DNA of 64,000 bases, from NCBI RefSeq assembly GCF_009905375.1, contig NC_133648.1:92697079-92761078 (forward strand), written 5' to 3'. Both the position numbers and the translations under genes were made by a program. Positions 11,012-24,866 of this stretch are shown piece by piece. The first letter of the stretch is position 1. Each line of letters begins with the position of its first letter. A model generated the notes under the pieces. That model saw only the letters and a program-made list of their open reading frames with translations. It had not been told where the DNA came from and ran no database searches. Origin of the DNA: Apium graveolens. Lineage: Eukaryota > Streptophyta > Magnoliopsida > Apiales > Apiaceae.

Positions 11012-14000
11012 TTGTTTTTAGAAAAATATTTTCCTCAGTTTGTTCAAGACCAGATGGAGCTGAAATTTTTAGAGTTAAAGCAAGGAACTATGTCGGTGTC
11101 AGATTATGAGAGTAAATTTGAGGAATTGTCAAGGTATGTGCCGTCGTATATTGATACTGATAGGAAGAAAGCTAACAGTTTCCAGCAAGGCTTGAAGCCA
11201 TGGATCAGAGGAAATGTAGCTATCTTTGAATTGGAAACCTATGCAGGAGTTGTACAAAAGGCTATGATGGCGGAGACAGAAAGTGAGATGTCACAGAAGG
11301 AGAAAGAGAGCAAGAAAAGGAAGGTTGAGGGAAGTGAGGGTCAGTCACAACCAGGGAAGTTTCCAAATTTTAAGAAGGGCAAGTTTCAGCCAGGGAGAAA
11401 TTTTAATTTCAGGAGACAAAATGCAGGAGACGGAGGCCAGGGCAACCGTCCAGCTAATGTGAATCAGCCGAATCAGTTGAGATTAACTTTTCCAGATTGT
11501 CAAGTTTATGGAAAGAAGCATGGGGGAGTTTGTAACAAGTTGAACGTGGTACGTTTCAAATGTAATCAGAAAGGGCACTATTCGAGGGAGTGCCGAAATC
11601 AGCCAGCAAAAGAGCCAGCAAATAAGGATCAACCTATCCGGAATCCAGCAGTGAAGGTTCCAGCCATTGGATTTACGTGCTTCAAATGTGGAAAGCCAGG
11701 ACATATGGCCAGGGATTGCAAGACACCAGCCCCAGTCAGTAATGCATTGAGGATTATGGGATCTACCCCAACAGTGAATGAGACTCCAAGGGCTAGAGTT
11801 TTTGACATGTCAGTGAAGGATGCTATCCAGGATACAGATGTCGTGGCAGGTACGCTCAATGTGAATTCTTTATGTGCCAAAGTGTTAATAGATTCGGGAG
11901 CAACTCGATCGTTTGTTTCACAAGATTTTGTTAGCAAGTTAAATTGTCCAGTAGAGTATTTAAATGAAATAATGACTGTGGAATTAGCAAACCAAGAACG
12001 TGTAACTGTGAATCAAGTTTGTGGGAATTGTGAGGTTGAGATTTCTGGTAGTAAGTTTTGTGTAGATTTGATACCATTTAAGTTAGGAGAATTTGACGTT
12101 ATATTAGGGATGGATTGGTTATCTAAGCACGATGCCCAGATAGATTGTCAAAATAAGAAGGTAATGGTAAAGATGCCTGACGAAAAGATAGTAACGTTCA
12201 AGGGCCAGAAACAAGTAAAGAAGTTCTTAACAATAATTCAAGCTAAGAAGTTATTACGGCAAGGATGCAAGCACTTTATAGCCTACGTGATTGACAAGAG
12301 TCAGGAGCCAGCAAAACTTAAAGATATTCCAGTAGTAAATGAATTTCCAGATGTGTTTCCCGACGAATTGCCAGGACTTCCTCCAGATAGAGAAATTGAA
12401 TTTGCGATCGACTTAGCACCTGGAACAGAACCAGTATCCAAGGCCCCGTATAGAATGGCGCCCGTCGAAATGAAAGAATTAGCGAAGCAATTGCAAGAGC
12501 TGTTAGAGAAAGGAGTAATCAGACCCAGTGTGTCCCCGTGGGGTGCACCGGTATTATTTGTCCAGAAGAAAGATGGAAGCATGAGACTATGTATCGACTA
12601 TAGGGAGCTCAACAAGCTTACAATCAAGAATAAGTATCCGTTACCTAGAATTGATGATTTGTTTGACCAATTGAAGGGAGCCAAGTATTTCTCCAAGATC
12701 GATTTAAGATCGGGATATCATCAACTGAAGATCAAGCCAGAAGATATACCAAAGACAGCTTTTCGAACAAGGTATGGACATTATGAATTTCTAGTAATGT
12801 CTTTTGGATTGACCAACGCCCCGACAGCATTTATGGACCTGATGAAAAGAATTTTCAAGGAATACTTGGACAAGTTAATTATTGTATTTATAGACGATAT
12901 TTTGATCTATTCAAAGACAGAAGAGGATCATGCGGAACATTTAAGGACAACTTTGGAGATTTTAATGAAAAAGAAGTTGTATGCTAAATTCTCGAAGTGT
13001 GAGTTTTGGTTACAGGAGGTTCAGTTCTTAGGACACATAGTTAGTAATGAAGGGATCAAAGTGGACCCGACAAAGATCGAGGCAATTACGAATTGGGAGA
13101 GACCGAGAACACCCACCGAGGTAAGAAGTTTCTTAGGATTGGCGGGATATTATCATCGATTCGTTCAAAATTTCTCGAGGATTGCCACACCATTAACAAA
13201 GCTTACACGAAAGAGTGAGAAGTTTATATGGAATGACAAATGTGAGGAAAGTTTTCAGGAATTGAAGCAACGATTAATCACAGCACCTGTTTTGTCACTT
13301 CCAGATGACCAAGGGAATTTCGTAATTTATAGTGATGCTTCTTATAAAGGATTAGGATGTGTTCTTATGCAGCACGACAAGGTGATTGCGTATGCGTCAA
13401 GGCAATTGAAACCACACGAACAAAAGTATCCTACTCATGATTTGGAACTAGCAGCCATAGTGTTTACTTTGAAGATTTGGAGACATTATCTATATGGAGA
13501 GAAATGTGAAATTTATATGGATCATAAAAGTTTGAAGTATATATTTACCCAGAAGGAACTTAATATGAGGCAAAGGAGATGGTTAGAGTTGATCAAGGAT
13601 TATGATTGCTCGATTAATTATCATCTCGGTAAAGCGAATGTTGTAGCAGACGCGTTAAGTCGGAAGGAAAGGTTAAATGTGTTGTCCGTACCTGAAGAGA
13701 TATATAAGGAATTTCAGAAATTGGAATTGGAGATTAGAGTTTGCAAGCCTGAGGAAGTAAAAGTGTACAGTATGATTTTCCAACCGGAATTATTAGAGAA
13801 AATAAAGAAATGTCAGGAAGATGTAATGGATCAAGATATAAATCGTTTGGTAGGGGAAGAGTTATGCACGCAGAAAGATGACCAAGGTATTCTGAGGTTT
13901 TCATCTAGAATTTGGATTCCACCGGTGAAAAAGTTAAAGAATGAAATTCTACAGGAGGCACATAATTCAAGGTATTCCATCCATCCAGGAAGTACCAAGA

Positions 14001-15208
14001 TGTATAGAGATTTAAAGAAAAATTATTGGTGGCCAGACATGAAGAGGGAAATTGCGGAATGGGTTAGCAAATGTTATACCTGTCAGAGGGTTAAAGCAGA
14101 GCATCAGAGACCAAGCGGATTGCTACAGCCTTTGGAGATTCCAGAATGGAAGTGGGATCACATTGCCATGGATTTTATAGTTGGATTACCAAGGACAAGG
14201 GCTAATCATGATGCCATTTGGGTTATAGTGGATAGACTTACCAAGTCAGCTCATTTTCTGCCTATAAATGAAAGATTTTCGCTCGACAAGTTAGTCCATA
14301 TGTACCTAAAGGAAATTGTAGTTCGTCATGGAGTTCCAGTGTCTATTGTATCTGATCGAGATCCAAGATTTAATTCAAGATTTTGGAAGAGTTTTCAAGA
14401 ATGTTTAGGAACAAAATTGAATATGAGTACGGCCTATCACCCGCAGACGGACGGCCAAAGTGAAAGAACGATCCAGACAATCGAGGACATGTTACGTATT
14501 TGTGCTATTGATTTCAAAGGAAGTTGGGACGAGCATTTACCCCTGGTAGAGTTTGCTTATAACAACAGCTATCACGCCCGCATTGGGATGCCACCCTATG
14601 AAGCCCTTTACGGACGCAAATGTAGATCTCCAGTATATTGGGACGAAGTAGGAGAACACAAAATACTCGAACCTGAATTGGTGCAGCAGACAAAGGAAGT
14701 TGTTGAAATTATCCAGAAGAGATTAATAGCCGCACAAGATCGTCAGAGGAAGTATGCAGACCAGTCAAGGAAGAACATGGAATTTGAAGAAGGGAGCTTG
14801 GTATTATTGAAAGTATCACCATGGAAAGGACTAACGAGGTTTGGGAAGAAAGGGAAGCTAAGCCCAAGATATGTCGGACCTTTTGAGATTTTAAAGCGCG
14901 TTGGAAAAGTAGCTTATGAGTTGGCGTTACCACCGCACATGGAGCACATTCACAATGTCTTTTACGTATCAATGATTAAGAAATACAATCCAGACTCCAG
15001 GCATGTAATAGAATATGAGCCAATAGAGCTTCAGGCAGATTTATCATATGTAGAGAGTCCGATAGAGATTCTAGAGGAGAGAGAGAAAGTATTGAGAAAT
15101 AAAGTGGTAAAGTTAGTAAGAGTATTATGGAGAAACCCAAAGGTTGAAGAGTCAACCTGGGAATTAGAAAGTGATATAAGAGAAAAATACCCTCATTTGT
15201 TTTCTTAG
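11012..15208 (+). CDS. TE-3 gag-pol: rest of gag, protease, RT, RNase H, integrase, chromodomain-like tail
   Basis: A 1398-codon open frame in phase with the gag start at 10580; the ATG here is simply the first after the second stop. Gag ends in two zinc knuckles: the first has lost a Cys (Arg at residue 181), the second, [14 protein letters not shown], starts at 223. The protease has DSGATRS (Asp 294). RT has FIDD (first Asp 628). RNase H keeps its acidic residues (Asp 775 in YSDAS). Integrase has an intact HHCC finger, then Asp 1054, Asp 1115 and Glu 1151, a DD35E spacing. After the GPF region the protein ends in a short VLWRN...EESTWE chromodomain-like tail typical of Tekay. The enzyme core looks complete. 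Confidence 0.95.
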   Translation: MFLEKYFPQFVQDQMELKFLELKQGTMSVSDYESKFEELSRYVPSYIDTDRKKANSFQQGLKPWIRGNVAIFELETYAGVVQKAMMAETESEMSQKEKESKKRKVEGSEGQSQPGKFPNFKKGKFQPGRNFNFRRQNAGDGGQGNRPANVNQPNQLRLTFPDCQVYGKKHGGVCNKLNVVRFKCNQKGHYSRECRNQPAKEPANKDQPIRNPAVKVPAIGFTCFKCGKPGHMARDCKTPAPVSNALRIMGSTPTVNETPRARVFDMSVKDAIQDTDVVAGTLNVNSLCAKVLIDSGATRSFVSQDFVSKLNCPVEYLNEIMTVELANQERVTVNQVCGNCEVEISGSKFCVDLIPFKLGEFDVILGMDWLSKHDAQIDCQNKKVMVKMPDEKIVTFKGQKQVKKFLTIIQAKKLLRQGCKHFIAYVIDKSQEPAKLKDIPVVNEFPDVFPDELPGLPPDREIEFAIDLAPGTEPVSKAPYRMAPVEMKELAKQLQELLEKGVIRPSVSPWGAPVLFVQKKDGSMRLCIDYRELNKLTIKNKYPLPRIDDLFDQLKGAKYFSKIDLRSGYHQLKIKPEDIPKTAFRTRYGHYEFLVMSFGLTNAPTAFMDLMKRIFKEYLDKLIIVFIDDILIYSKTEEDHAEHLRTTLEILMKKKLYAKFSKCEFWLQEVQFLGHIVSNEGIKVDPTKIEAITNWERPRTPTEVRSFLGLAGYYHRFVQNFSRIATPLTKLTRKSEKFIWNDKCEESFQELKQRLITAPVLSLPDDQGNFVIYSDASYKGLGCVLMQHDKVIAYASRQLKPHEQKYPTHDLELAAIVFTLKIWRHYLYGEKCEIYMDHKSLKYIFTQKELNMRQRRWLELIKDYDCSINYHLGKANVVADALSRKERLNVLSVPEEIYKEFQKLELEIRVCKPEEVKVYSMIFQPELLEKIKKCQEDVMDQDINRLVGEELCTQKDDQGILRFSSRIWIPPVKKLKNEILQEAHNSRYSIHPGSTKMYRDLKKNYWWPDMKREIAEWVSKCYTCQRVKAEHQRPSGLLQPLEIPEWKWDHIAMDFIVGLPRTRANHDAIWVIVDRLTKSAHFLPINERFSLDKLVHMYLKEIVVRHGVPVSIVSDRDPRFNSRFWKSFQECLGTKLNMSTAYHPQTDGQSERTIQTIEDMLRICAIDFKGSWDEHLPLVEFAYNNSYHARIGMPPYEALYGRKCRSPVYWDEVGEHKILEPELVQQTKEVVEIIQKRLIAAQDRQRKYADQSRKNMEFEEGSLVLLKVSPWKGLTRFGKKGKLSPRYVGPFEILKRVGKVAYELALPPHMEHIHNVFYVSMIKKYNPDSRHVIEYEPIELQADLSYVESPIEILEEREKVLRNKVVKLVRVLWRNPKVEESTWELESDIREKYPHLFS

Positions 15209-15233
15209 GAGATTCTGAGGACAAAATCCTTTT

Positions 15234-15246
15234 AAGGGGGGAAGGA
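15234..15246 (+). other. TE-3 polypurine tract
   Basis: AAGGGGGGAAGGA directly before the 3' LTR, preceded by the AAATCCTTTT context that TE-4 also has. Confidence 0.9.
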
Positions 15247-15654
15247 TATAATATCTGGGATATACCGTGTAATTATTTTTGTTAATTAAATAATTATTAT
15301 GAGTGTTCAGTATCTATTCTGTGTATTAACTGTTAAGTGTTATTTGTATTTGAATATTCAAAAATAGTATTAATTGAGTATTTCAATTTTTATATGTCCA
15401 AAATAAAATATAGATAATTGTCATATCTTCCTAACTATTTTTATGTTGATTTATGAATTTATATGAATCATATGAAATTTATAAAATCTTTTTCCGAGTA
15501 TTTAAAATCTATTTTATAAAAACGGGAACCAACCGACGTCAACCGTTGTTACGTTTTTGGAACCCGAAACTCTTCCGAGAACTCCTTCCTAACCTAATTG
15601 TAATATTCCGAGCATTTTCCATGTTTCGACTTTTTCGATCCGGCGTACGTTTTG
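15247..15654 (+). repeat. TE-3 3' LTR, left part
   Basis: The first 408 bases of the 3' LTR, cut by TE-4. The terminal TG has become TA (15248). The last five bases, TTTTG, are the left copy of the TE-4 target duplication. It corresponds to about 5988-6395 of the 5' LTR. Confidence 0.93.
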
Positions 15655-18600
15655 TGTAACACCCCCAAATCCGGGGTCGGGGATCCGGGTTGTCACGAGT
15701 TCCATTTCCCTTAATAACACCCAATCTTAATAAATAATCAACTACTCTGTAATGTGACCCCACAATAAACACACACAGCACAAGTTATAGTCTCAGAGAT
15801 GAATATCCAAAAATAATCACAAGTCATTTTATTCCACAATTATCTGTCAATACACCTTAAAAGGGTTTCTGAATAAATTTACATTTCTTTGCCATTATTA
15901 CAATTCATAAATATACATAAATCTGGTACATCAAAAGTTGAAAGCCTAGCCTATTGGTAGCTCCTACCTCAGCTACAGCGACATCAACGCCTATAGGAAA
16001 CTGCGGAACGTTTCCTATCCGCTCGCGAATTGGGAGCTTGGTCCTGTTCATCTTGTCTATCTGATGTTGTGTTATGAAAGAAGAAAGCAAGGGTGAGCAA
16101 CAAGCCCACCAAAATAATATGTATACTGATTAACAATATATGAGCATACTCATAGTACTCATGAAAGTCTTGGTCAAAAGAAATGAACCAAGCTGATATC
16201 TTAACGCGACCAAGTCGCAAAATATTCAGTATATATATATACTATATATATACTTTTCACAATCTTTGAAATCCTCTGACATGTATAATATACACAGAGT
16301 TCCAGTTTATAACTGTATAAAAATATCGTTGCAAGGTGATCTCATATATCTAACCTTGTCTCAACGTTTTTCTGAAAATCTTTGTTATGCATAAGATAAT
16401 CATTTACTAGATATAAGTTTAAAAGATGAAGTTACAAGATACTCAAATATACTTATATCTTTTCCAAATACTACTTGAACTACCACCGTTCAAGTTATAA
16501 TGAGCTTTCAACAGTTCATCACATAGATGAGACTACAAGACAAGATTTGAATAGATTAAATCTTTGAATATCATTATAAATAATGAAGTTACGAGATACT
16601 TCATCAAGTCCCGATATATATATACACCTATATATATACATACGTTTCCTGAAAACCTCTGTCATGTAAAGTATGAACAGAATTGCAATATCCAATAAAT
16701 TTGGAAAGGAAAGAATTTTGGCATAAACCTGATATCTTGCTGATCAGGCAAAGATACCAATAAGTAACCTTTTCTACTAGTAGATGGACGAATTCCCCAC
16801 TGGTCATCACCCTGGTCGCAATAGGACCTTATGCTGGACTGCCACTCAGCCACTTACGCATTTGATGGACTCCCACTGAGCCACTTACACTATCATGGAC
16901 GCCCACTGAGCCCATGTTGCTTATGCCGACTCGATAGATGGACTTACTTCCCGAACGTTGGGTAAGTAATCAATTCATTTACCAAAACAGCAACCTCGTT
17001 GCGAATATAAAATACACCACAGAGCCGGATCCCTCAGGTTTTGAGCGAGTATTTAAATCCCCTTTAAAAGGAAGATCTTAAATATAAAAATGAGTTTTAG
17101 GATCCGTTCTAACTTTTAAAAATAATTTTGAAGACTCGAAAACACTTTAAAGAGTGTTTGGAGTAATGCTGATTTAATGAAGTAAATCAGTCCCAATATA
17201 TTTAGAAAATATCTAAATATTATTATTTAAATAATATTCCCATAAAGAATAATCTTTATACAAATAATTGAAGTAGAAGTTGTAAGACTTATACTTGAAA
17301 TGAGTATTAAATAACCAAAGATATACTTATACGAAAGTACTATCTTTATTTGAATAATTAAAAATAAGTTTGATTATCGACACCTTATTCTTTAATAAAA
17401 TAAAGAATATAACTCAGCAATAATCGGAGTCATAGATCCTCAAATGAATATTCAAATAATATTCATTAAATAATATAAACTAAGTCATAAACCCTCGAAT
17501 GAATATTCAAATAATATTCAATTAATAAAATAAAGTTATCGAATAAACCTTATTTGATTAATAGTTTAAAAAACTATATCAATATATATATATATACATA
17601 TATATAAATATATATTATACTCGGGAGCCTCGCCTCCCGGTTTTAGAAAAAGTTCACCCTTTGATCCCCTATACTAAGGGTATACTCAAATACCGCTTAT
17701 CTCTAGCATAGGTATTATGCAACTACAAGAATTTGATCCAACGGATATATAAATCAAGAATATGAAACAGGCATGCATATATACCATATCACATGCTACA
17801 ATATATCGCAATAATTTGCTAATAACAAATATGCATTTATCGCAAGATCATGCATATACACATATACATCACAACAACAGTTATACGGGTAGAAAACTTG
17901 CCTCGGTGCTCCCGGATAGAATTAAGCTTAGAGTGGGTCCGATAACCTATGAACAACAACATAAGTCGGAATTAAACCCCGGTCGCTTAAGAAACTAGAC
18001 TTTAACCATTTAGAGTCCTAACGTTCGCTTTCGCGCTTAACGATTCACTTAAGTCGCTCGAGTACTCTCGGCTCCACCATTTTTAATAAATTAACCATTA
18101 AGGGTTTTAAGGCGATTGTTTCGCGAGTACCTTACCAACTGCCTAATCCACTTAACATAATTGTTTCATACCCCAATTAGTCCTTTAAGGTCCTTAACTA
18201 AGGTTTCAAAGTAAGGCGAGGGGTAATGGTTCGGTCGCGAAACGCCATTTCTTAAAACGGTCGTTTCTCCTAAACCATACATCGGAATCAAACGAACTAC
18301 ATATAAAAACGAAGCTCGTAACATGAACTATCTAAAAATGGCAATGGTCAAAACCTAGCAGGGAGTTCTCGGGTCCTAATGTTATGAACAAAAGAAGTCT
18401 AAAGTAAATCGGACATTACGACGGCTATATTTACACGATTTCCCAATTTTATACCATCCCAATTCAACCACCAATCAATCCCAATCCATTCATACAACCA
18501 AAATCCATCCTCACTACATCATAACAGCCCCAATCAACTCAATATTAACAATTTATACTTATTCTTAAACTTGAATTTAAACTATACTTAAGTTCTTTAA

Positions 18601-19690
18601 CCAAACCATAAGATTTCAACAATCAATTCACTACCATTCCAACCCAAACTCTAAACCAACAAGCATCAAGCTACTCTTTACCATAACTATCAAAATCATC
18701 CTAATATACAAAGTAAAGCTAGGGTTTGGAGATGTTATACCTTCCTTGAAGTGGTTGGAGTAGCTAGGAAGCCTTAAGAAGCCTTGAGATGTCTTAGAGA
18801 TGCTTGGATCTTAAAGGAAAAACAAGAAAAATCAAGTTAAAAACCTTGAAATCACTATTCATTGTCTTCTTCATTGATTTCTTGGAGAAGATTGAGAATA
18901 AATTGGAGTTAAACTCATAGGATAGCCATATCTATGCATAAGGAGTACTAGATAATTAACTTACCAATTTAGGAAGCTTGGAACTTGAATTTTGAAAATT
19001 TTGCTTCTTGAAATGGAGAAAAGCCGAGAGCAAGGTTGAAGAATGAAATGATTTCATGTTTTTTTGATTTGTTTAGCTTAGCTTGGTTGGTTTTTGTTTT
19101 GTTTTTGGTTAATTACCTTTCTAGCCTTGAACTTTGTGTGGTTTTAAATCAACCACATCTCCTTCCCCTTATGTCATGCTTATGTCATGCTTATGATGTC
19201 ATCATCCCTTACTTGCCCCCTTCTTATTCATTGGATGACCTCATCATCCCTAACCTCCTTGATTAACTTCCTAATTGTTTGCCTAATGACCGCTGATCTG
19301 TTATACGGTTCGCTTAACTTTCGTTTTCGTTTATCGTTTGAGGGACCATACCCGGGATCTTATTACTTAGGTTTCTTTAACCTTTCTCAATACATTATAT
19401 TCCTTTCATGATCCTCTCTTATAATCCTTTTATTTAATCCTTTTTATCCTGTTACCTTATACTCAATTCTTTCCGTATCTAGTGGATTTCAGGGAAAAAT
19501 CAAAGTGTTCGGAATTGGATTCTGACGATCTTTACATACACTTATATACCATATAGAGTACTAATAAAATCTCAGAATATCCATAACAGAACCCCTACAT
19601 AGTGTGGCATGAAAAGTTTTCTTATTCAGCATAATCAGCAAAACACTATTCATAAGGGTTTCAAAAATTCCAAAAATTGGGGTTATTACA
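15655..19690 (-). repeat. TE-4 3' LTR (left copy)
   Basis: Begins TGTAACACCC and ends TTATTACA, next to the polypurine tract. Inside are a repeat of about 33 bases built on ATGGACTCCCACTGAGCC (three partial units, 16834-16915), TA-rich runs near 16230, 16620 and 17590, and a CGGGAG...CTCCCG hairpin near 17622. Short open frames seen here recur in the right copy only because the LTRs are nearly identical. Confidence 0.95.
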
Positions 19691-19705
19691 GTCTCCCCTC
19701 CTTAA
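19691..19705 (-). other. TE-4 polypurine tract
   Basis: On the minus strand it reads TTTTAAGGAGGGGAGAC across 19691-19707, directly before the left LTR. This places the 3' end of the element at the left. Confidence 0.88.
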
Positions 19706-20430
19706 AAGGATTCCGTCCCGGAATCAAAATAGAAAATGAGTAGGGATACTTTCTTAGCATTGCACTTTCTAACTCTTACGTAATTTTTCCATATTGTGGT
19801 CCTACCACCAACTCTGCTTAGTTTGATAACCCTTCTCCTAAGCACTTGTTCCTTTTTACTCTATAACCTTTCCTGGTTGCTCCATATAGGTTACGTCGGG
19901 TTGCATGTCTATGCGCTCATATGCCCCTATTTATCTGGCATCTGAATTACACTTCCTTAACATTGATATGTGGAACATGTTATGAACTTGCTACATGTTC
20001 GGGGGTAGGGCTAGCTCATATGCTAATTTCCCAATACGTCTTAATATATCCAAGGGTCCAACAATTTGTGGGCTTAGCTTTCCTTTCTTTCCGAACCTCA
20101 TCCATCCTTTCCAAGGGAATACCTATAACAGCACTAGGTCCCCTACTTCCTATTCCTTGTCCTTTCATATCAAATCAACATACTTCGTGTGCCCATCTTG
20201 GGCTACTACCAGCCATCCTCTAATTAAATCTATTATATCCTTGGTCCTTTGGACCACTGCTGGTCCGAGCATCTTGCGCTCTCCAACTTCATCCTATCAT
20301 AATGGAGATCGACATTGTCTTCCCTCAAGGATCTTATAAGGCGATACCTCGATACTGACATACGATCGATTATCGTGAGAAAACTTAATCCGCGTTAAGT
20401 GATCATTCCAAATTCTTTCAAGTCTATTGC
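19706..20430 (-). pseudogene. TE-4 integrase C-terminal remnant
   Basis: Translating the minus strand in pieces gives patches equivalent to the end of TE-3 integrase: [18 protein letters not shown], then [13 protein letters not shown], then a decayed chromodomain-like end. Stops and single-base shifts occur every 20-40 codons. It lies in the expected place before the polypurine tract. Confidence 0.7.
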
Positions 20431-23400
20431 ACCGACTCTCATCATAGCTTCTAACATTATAGATTTTGCTTCTCAATACCCATTCTTTTCCAATTTGTAG
20501 TCGTTACTATCTTCCGTACATAATACTATACTGGTTACACTTTTGCTCGTTAGCGTTCTATAACCTTTTAATAACCACGTCAACCTTAGTATCACGAATG
20601 TGTTAGAATCAGAATACCACCGTACTAATACTACTTCCTTTCTAGCTGCTTCTATCTTCGAAAGCTTGATCCATCATATAGAAGTAAAGGAATTTGTTGA
20701 GAGATCACTATGATCATGAACACTTGTTATATCGCATAGTTAGTACAGAAGGTGGCCAGCCTTTAGTACTTGACAAGCAATTAAACAATAGATGGTATCC
20801 TACTAGGCTTCTATCACACAGATAGATAGTCATTCGGCAATACCTCCCCTTCTGGAAGGGTTGTTCTTCTCAGCTTATACAAAATGAAAAGGAGAGAAAA
20901 TAATGATTTGAAGAGAATTGTATATGTGAAAAAAAAATATACTGCCACAAAATATCTGGCTTGGAACCTACCTCTGAACTATAGAGGTTTTGATATAGGA
21001 GAACAAAACATATGTGTATTTATATCAACATCAAGTATTATAGCATCGTATTTCACATGCCTAAATATTTTTTCTATTCCGTCCATCATTCTATGGACCC
21101 TTGCTCTTCCTCGAGCTTATACACAATCACCTTTGAAACTCCCTCGATATCGAAAATCGAACCTGGGATCTCATTCTAGACATCATTGTTACTAGAATTC
21201 TATGCTTGCACCGCAACCTTCCTCATATAGTAATACGACTCTCTTTTCATAAGAGGGAATAAATATTCAATAGGTAGATACTCTACTTAATTAGTCTATC
21301 AATGATAACTTATACACTACCACGACCCGATTAGTGGTACTCAATCTCAACATCCATTCCAATACAACTCTCACGGTTGTAATCAGCTCATTACTCGCAG
21401 AATCATTACTGCATTACTATGGTCCACCACTGACCTACTGTCGTCATTCACGTTCCATGAAATCTTAATATCTAACCATACGGAGTCCATACATGTCGTA
21501 TCAAATCCTTCTAAGGAGTTAACATAATCACCAATCATAATTCATGAAGAACACTCCAAACTCTGACGTACTTTCATGACATAAATAGATAAAATTGCAG
21601 AAGAGTTTCAGTCAAAGCAACGATAGCAGGTTAATACCATTCTTAATCGTATGCCTTCAATAGAAGACTTAACTCAAAGGTTCGTTTAGTCCTTTTTGAA
21701 ATATGGTCCTGGATTGTTCTCAAGATAGGACCTTCTAAGATAGATAGCTCGCTCATGGCGATTACACAAATTAAACCTTTACCAAACTACTATCACGGTT
21801 GGGTAGTGCACAGTCATCAGAAGGAATGTCAATCTTCCAAACCATAATACAACCTTCACAACTTTAACCATCATCACTGTATTCTTTTGGCACAAGCGCC
21901 TATAATTATCCTCTTACCTTTAAAGTGTCGGCCACCTCTTTGGCCTTTCCTGATAGTAAAATTTCCTTACAGTCAATGTCATTTTAACCACCTCCAAATA
22001 ATTTTCTACCTCATTTCAATCACAGCTTATGTGAAGATGTTTTCCTTAAAATCTAATGAGTAAAAAAAATATCACCATCTTTTTCCATAAGTTATTGCCT
22101 CAGTCTTTAGAGGTTAATCTCTGTCACGACTGACTTTCAATCATACTTAGAACATCTTTTATCTTAGGCTCTAATTGCCCTGAACAATTTCGACCTTTAC
22201 TGGTTCGATCCATACTTTCTCGTGGTTTAACACGTGCCCCACTTGGCATCATTATAATTACGTCATATTCCCTTTATCAACATTTCTATTCTTGAGAACT
22301 TTGAATATTACCTTTCTCCTTGTAAAACCTCTAAGGTTATCCTTGAATCGTTCCTCCTGTATTCCCTAGATACAGGGCATATCAAAATACCATTTACTAA
22401 TACTAGAACCATTGTCTATATACTTCTAAAAAATTTCTCCACTGATTCTTAAAGGTTGTTGTTACCTTAATCCTTTCCAATTCATACTGTCAAAACTCAT
22501 ACTATCCCTATTAAGGGTGAAATGCCAACCTTTATGCATTCCCCTAGGATTCATTTTAAGTTACCGATGTTCTATCCTTAATTCCACCTTTAAAAGGTAC
22601 CTGCATCCTTCCATGGATAAATCAAGTCATATATCCCTGATAAGGGTGTCTTATTCAATCATTCCCACCTCGATAATATATGTCTAATTTCACAATAACA
22701 TCTGTATTAAAAAGGGGGTCAATCAATATGGCCTCCAAAAGATAACAACGGTTATCTGCTTGTCTTGCCTAATTTGGTAACGATAACAAGGATGTTCTGG
22801 AAGATATTGGTCGTGTTCAACATGAACTGCTTCTTAATAATTCCTTATTTACTTTTGTTGTTTATCCCAACAGTCACCTCGATGTTGGGATATCTTTCAT
22901 ACCTGGCGTCTCCCTTCCTGGGTATCAAGCCACCGGTCTTATACTTCACATTCTTGAAGGTCACTTCCTTCATCCAATTTTCCTAATTTCTTACTTCCTT
23001 GTCTCCTCAGTCTATCCGCATCTCATTATTTATCCTTCGAACTATTTCAAGGTTTCCTCGAATCCTCCCAACTTACAGGGGATAAAATATATGTATCTCT
23101 TATTCCTTCAATCATCAACTTTAACTCATGGTGAATCACCCTCATCCTGACGATTACATACTTTTCTATTTCTATTGCTACGAGTCTTTAGGGTTTCCTC
23201 ATACCCAACTCCCTTATCATTCCTCAAACTCTATTGCCTTTATATTCCTTTCCACTTCAGTTTCTTTTTATTTTCCTTTCTCTTATCATTATTTCATGAA
23301 CCCACTAATCATTGACTTCAAGCATCACATCGTTCTGGGATTCTTGTCATCAGAACGAATCTTGACAACTTTTACAACTTAGCTTCATATTTCATCATAC

Positions 23401-23449
23401 TCGTCCGCCTTTGTTCTGACTCTAAAGCTTTTACACTGTCTCCATAACC
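20431..23449 (-). pseudogene. TE-4 interior, badly decayed pol
   Basis: About 3 kb with no open frame I can support. The order of flanking parts suggests decayed protease, RT, RNase H and the start of integrase. A patch near 21910-21965 on the minus strand resembles the RNase H end (a G-K-A-x-x-V-A-D-x-L pattern), which would be the copy in the expected place. The rest I cannot assign. Confidence 0.4.
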
Positions 23450-24010
23450 TTGGGAACTACTTTCCCGAAAACAGTTGACTGAACTTTAATCAGTTTATTC
23501 TAACCTCTGGCTCCGTGCCTTTCTTGGTCTTTCACCAGTGGTGGCCCTTCTCTTAGGAGGTTAAGTGACAAAAATAGTCTTTTGTGATTCGTCCATCATT
23601 TAGAATCTCAAATGATTCCTATATTTCCTTTAGCCAGGCTCTTGCCTCGACTGGTTCAGCTTGTTCCTTGGAACTCTAAGGGCTTAGCGACTTAAAGGTC
23701 CTGAAAGAATTTCTCACCGCATTGTTTCCTCAGGGTGGTGATTGGGGATAATAGTCTAAGTTCTATCTAGAAAGGTCCATAAATTTTCGTATAGGAGTAC
23801 CGTCTCGGGTCTCCTTTCCTTACTCGACTTCTGTTTCCTTAGTCTGAACATTCCCTCCTCCTCCCCATAATCGGGGTCCTCCTACATATTTTAAATCCTC
23901 ATTTTTTACTTCATCATGTTATGGGTTCCTTCGATCTTGATGGCGACCTCCCTGACTATCACGTTCAGGGTTTGCTCTAAATCTTATTCCTCAAACTAGC
24001 TTTCATCTAA
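23450..24010 (-). pseudogene. TE-4 gag remnant
   Basis: On the minus strand near 23580-23720 the patches FRTFKSLSPLEFQGTS and VEARAWLKEI match the conserved gag segment seen in TE-3 (FQAVNPPEFKG) and TE-6 (FQAVKPPEFKG). Stops follow closely. It is separated from its own start by the displaced segment at 24011-24770. Confidence 0.6.
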
Positions 24011-24770
24011 GATCTCATCTTTAAGCTCTTGAACATTTGGAACCCAAATTCTGTAGGAATACCTCATTATTCCCTTATCATCTTTCTCGGTATTAATCTT
24101 TTATCTAATTGTTTGCTCTCTGCCTTCATTCATCACTTTTTCTGGCACAATATGTTCTTTTCCGATAATTTGAACTGTATTGCAATCTCAAACAGCTTTT
24201 CGGTACCGGCTCCGGTTACCTTCACTTCTATTTCCATTTTCTCAAAATCTCTTATAAACTCTCCAAAAGACATTATCATCTTGAGTCTCTCCTTTTTACT
24301 AAGGGCATCAGCCACCACATTGGCTTTCCCCGAATGATAAAGAATCTCCCAATCATAATTCTTGATTAGCTCTAACCGCCTCCTCTGGCGTATGTTGAGC
24401 TCTTTCTACGTAAAAATGTACTAGAGCTCCTATGGTTTGTGAATCTCGCACTTCTCTCCATACAAGTAGTGCCTCAAATCTTTAGGGCAAAACTATTGCC
24501 ATGAGCCCAAGCTCATGGGTGGGGATATCGAATTTCAAATTCCCTTAATTGTCTTGACGCGTACGCGATTGCCTTGCTGTGCTGTATAAGAAGCATCCTA
24601 ATTCTTTATGCGAAGCGTCATTACAATTCACAAAATCTCCTTTTTCCATCCGGCAATGCCAACATAAAAGCCGTCACCAACCTTTGCTTCAGTTCTTGAA
24701 AGCTATTCTCGCATTTCTCTGTCCATTCGAACTTCTCAGTCTTACGAGTAAGCCGCGTTAAAGGGGGCTA
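24011..24770 (-). pseudogene. TE-4 displaced RT-RNase H-integrase segment within gag
   Basis: On the minus strand 24770 to 24011 reads as the end of RT (TRKTEKFEWTEKCENSFQEL), then RNase H ending in [17 protein letters not shown] at about 24290-24345, then the start of integrase (a YSYRIWVPNVQELKDEI patch near 24030-24075). This pol segment lies before the gag remnant, whereas in any gypsy element it should follow protease. It therefore looks like a duplicated or captured piece. Several frame breaks. Confidence 0.65.
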
Positions 24771-24866
24771 CTATCTTTACAAACTTGAACGAACCTCCGG
24801 TAGTGACCGACCAATCCTACCTCTAGTAGTCGACCTAACCATGGTCTTCAATTCATCAGTGGTCCT

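Noticed and set aside
15905..16090. A 61-codon frame on the minus strand found again at 25511-25696
   Set aside because: It recurs because the two TE-4 LTRs are nearly identical; not evidence of selection on a protein.
17622..17641. CGGGAG...CTCCCG hairpin as a terminator
   Set aside because: There is no T-run context meaningful for plant transcription, and the other LTR copy has a mismatch in the stem.
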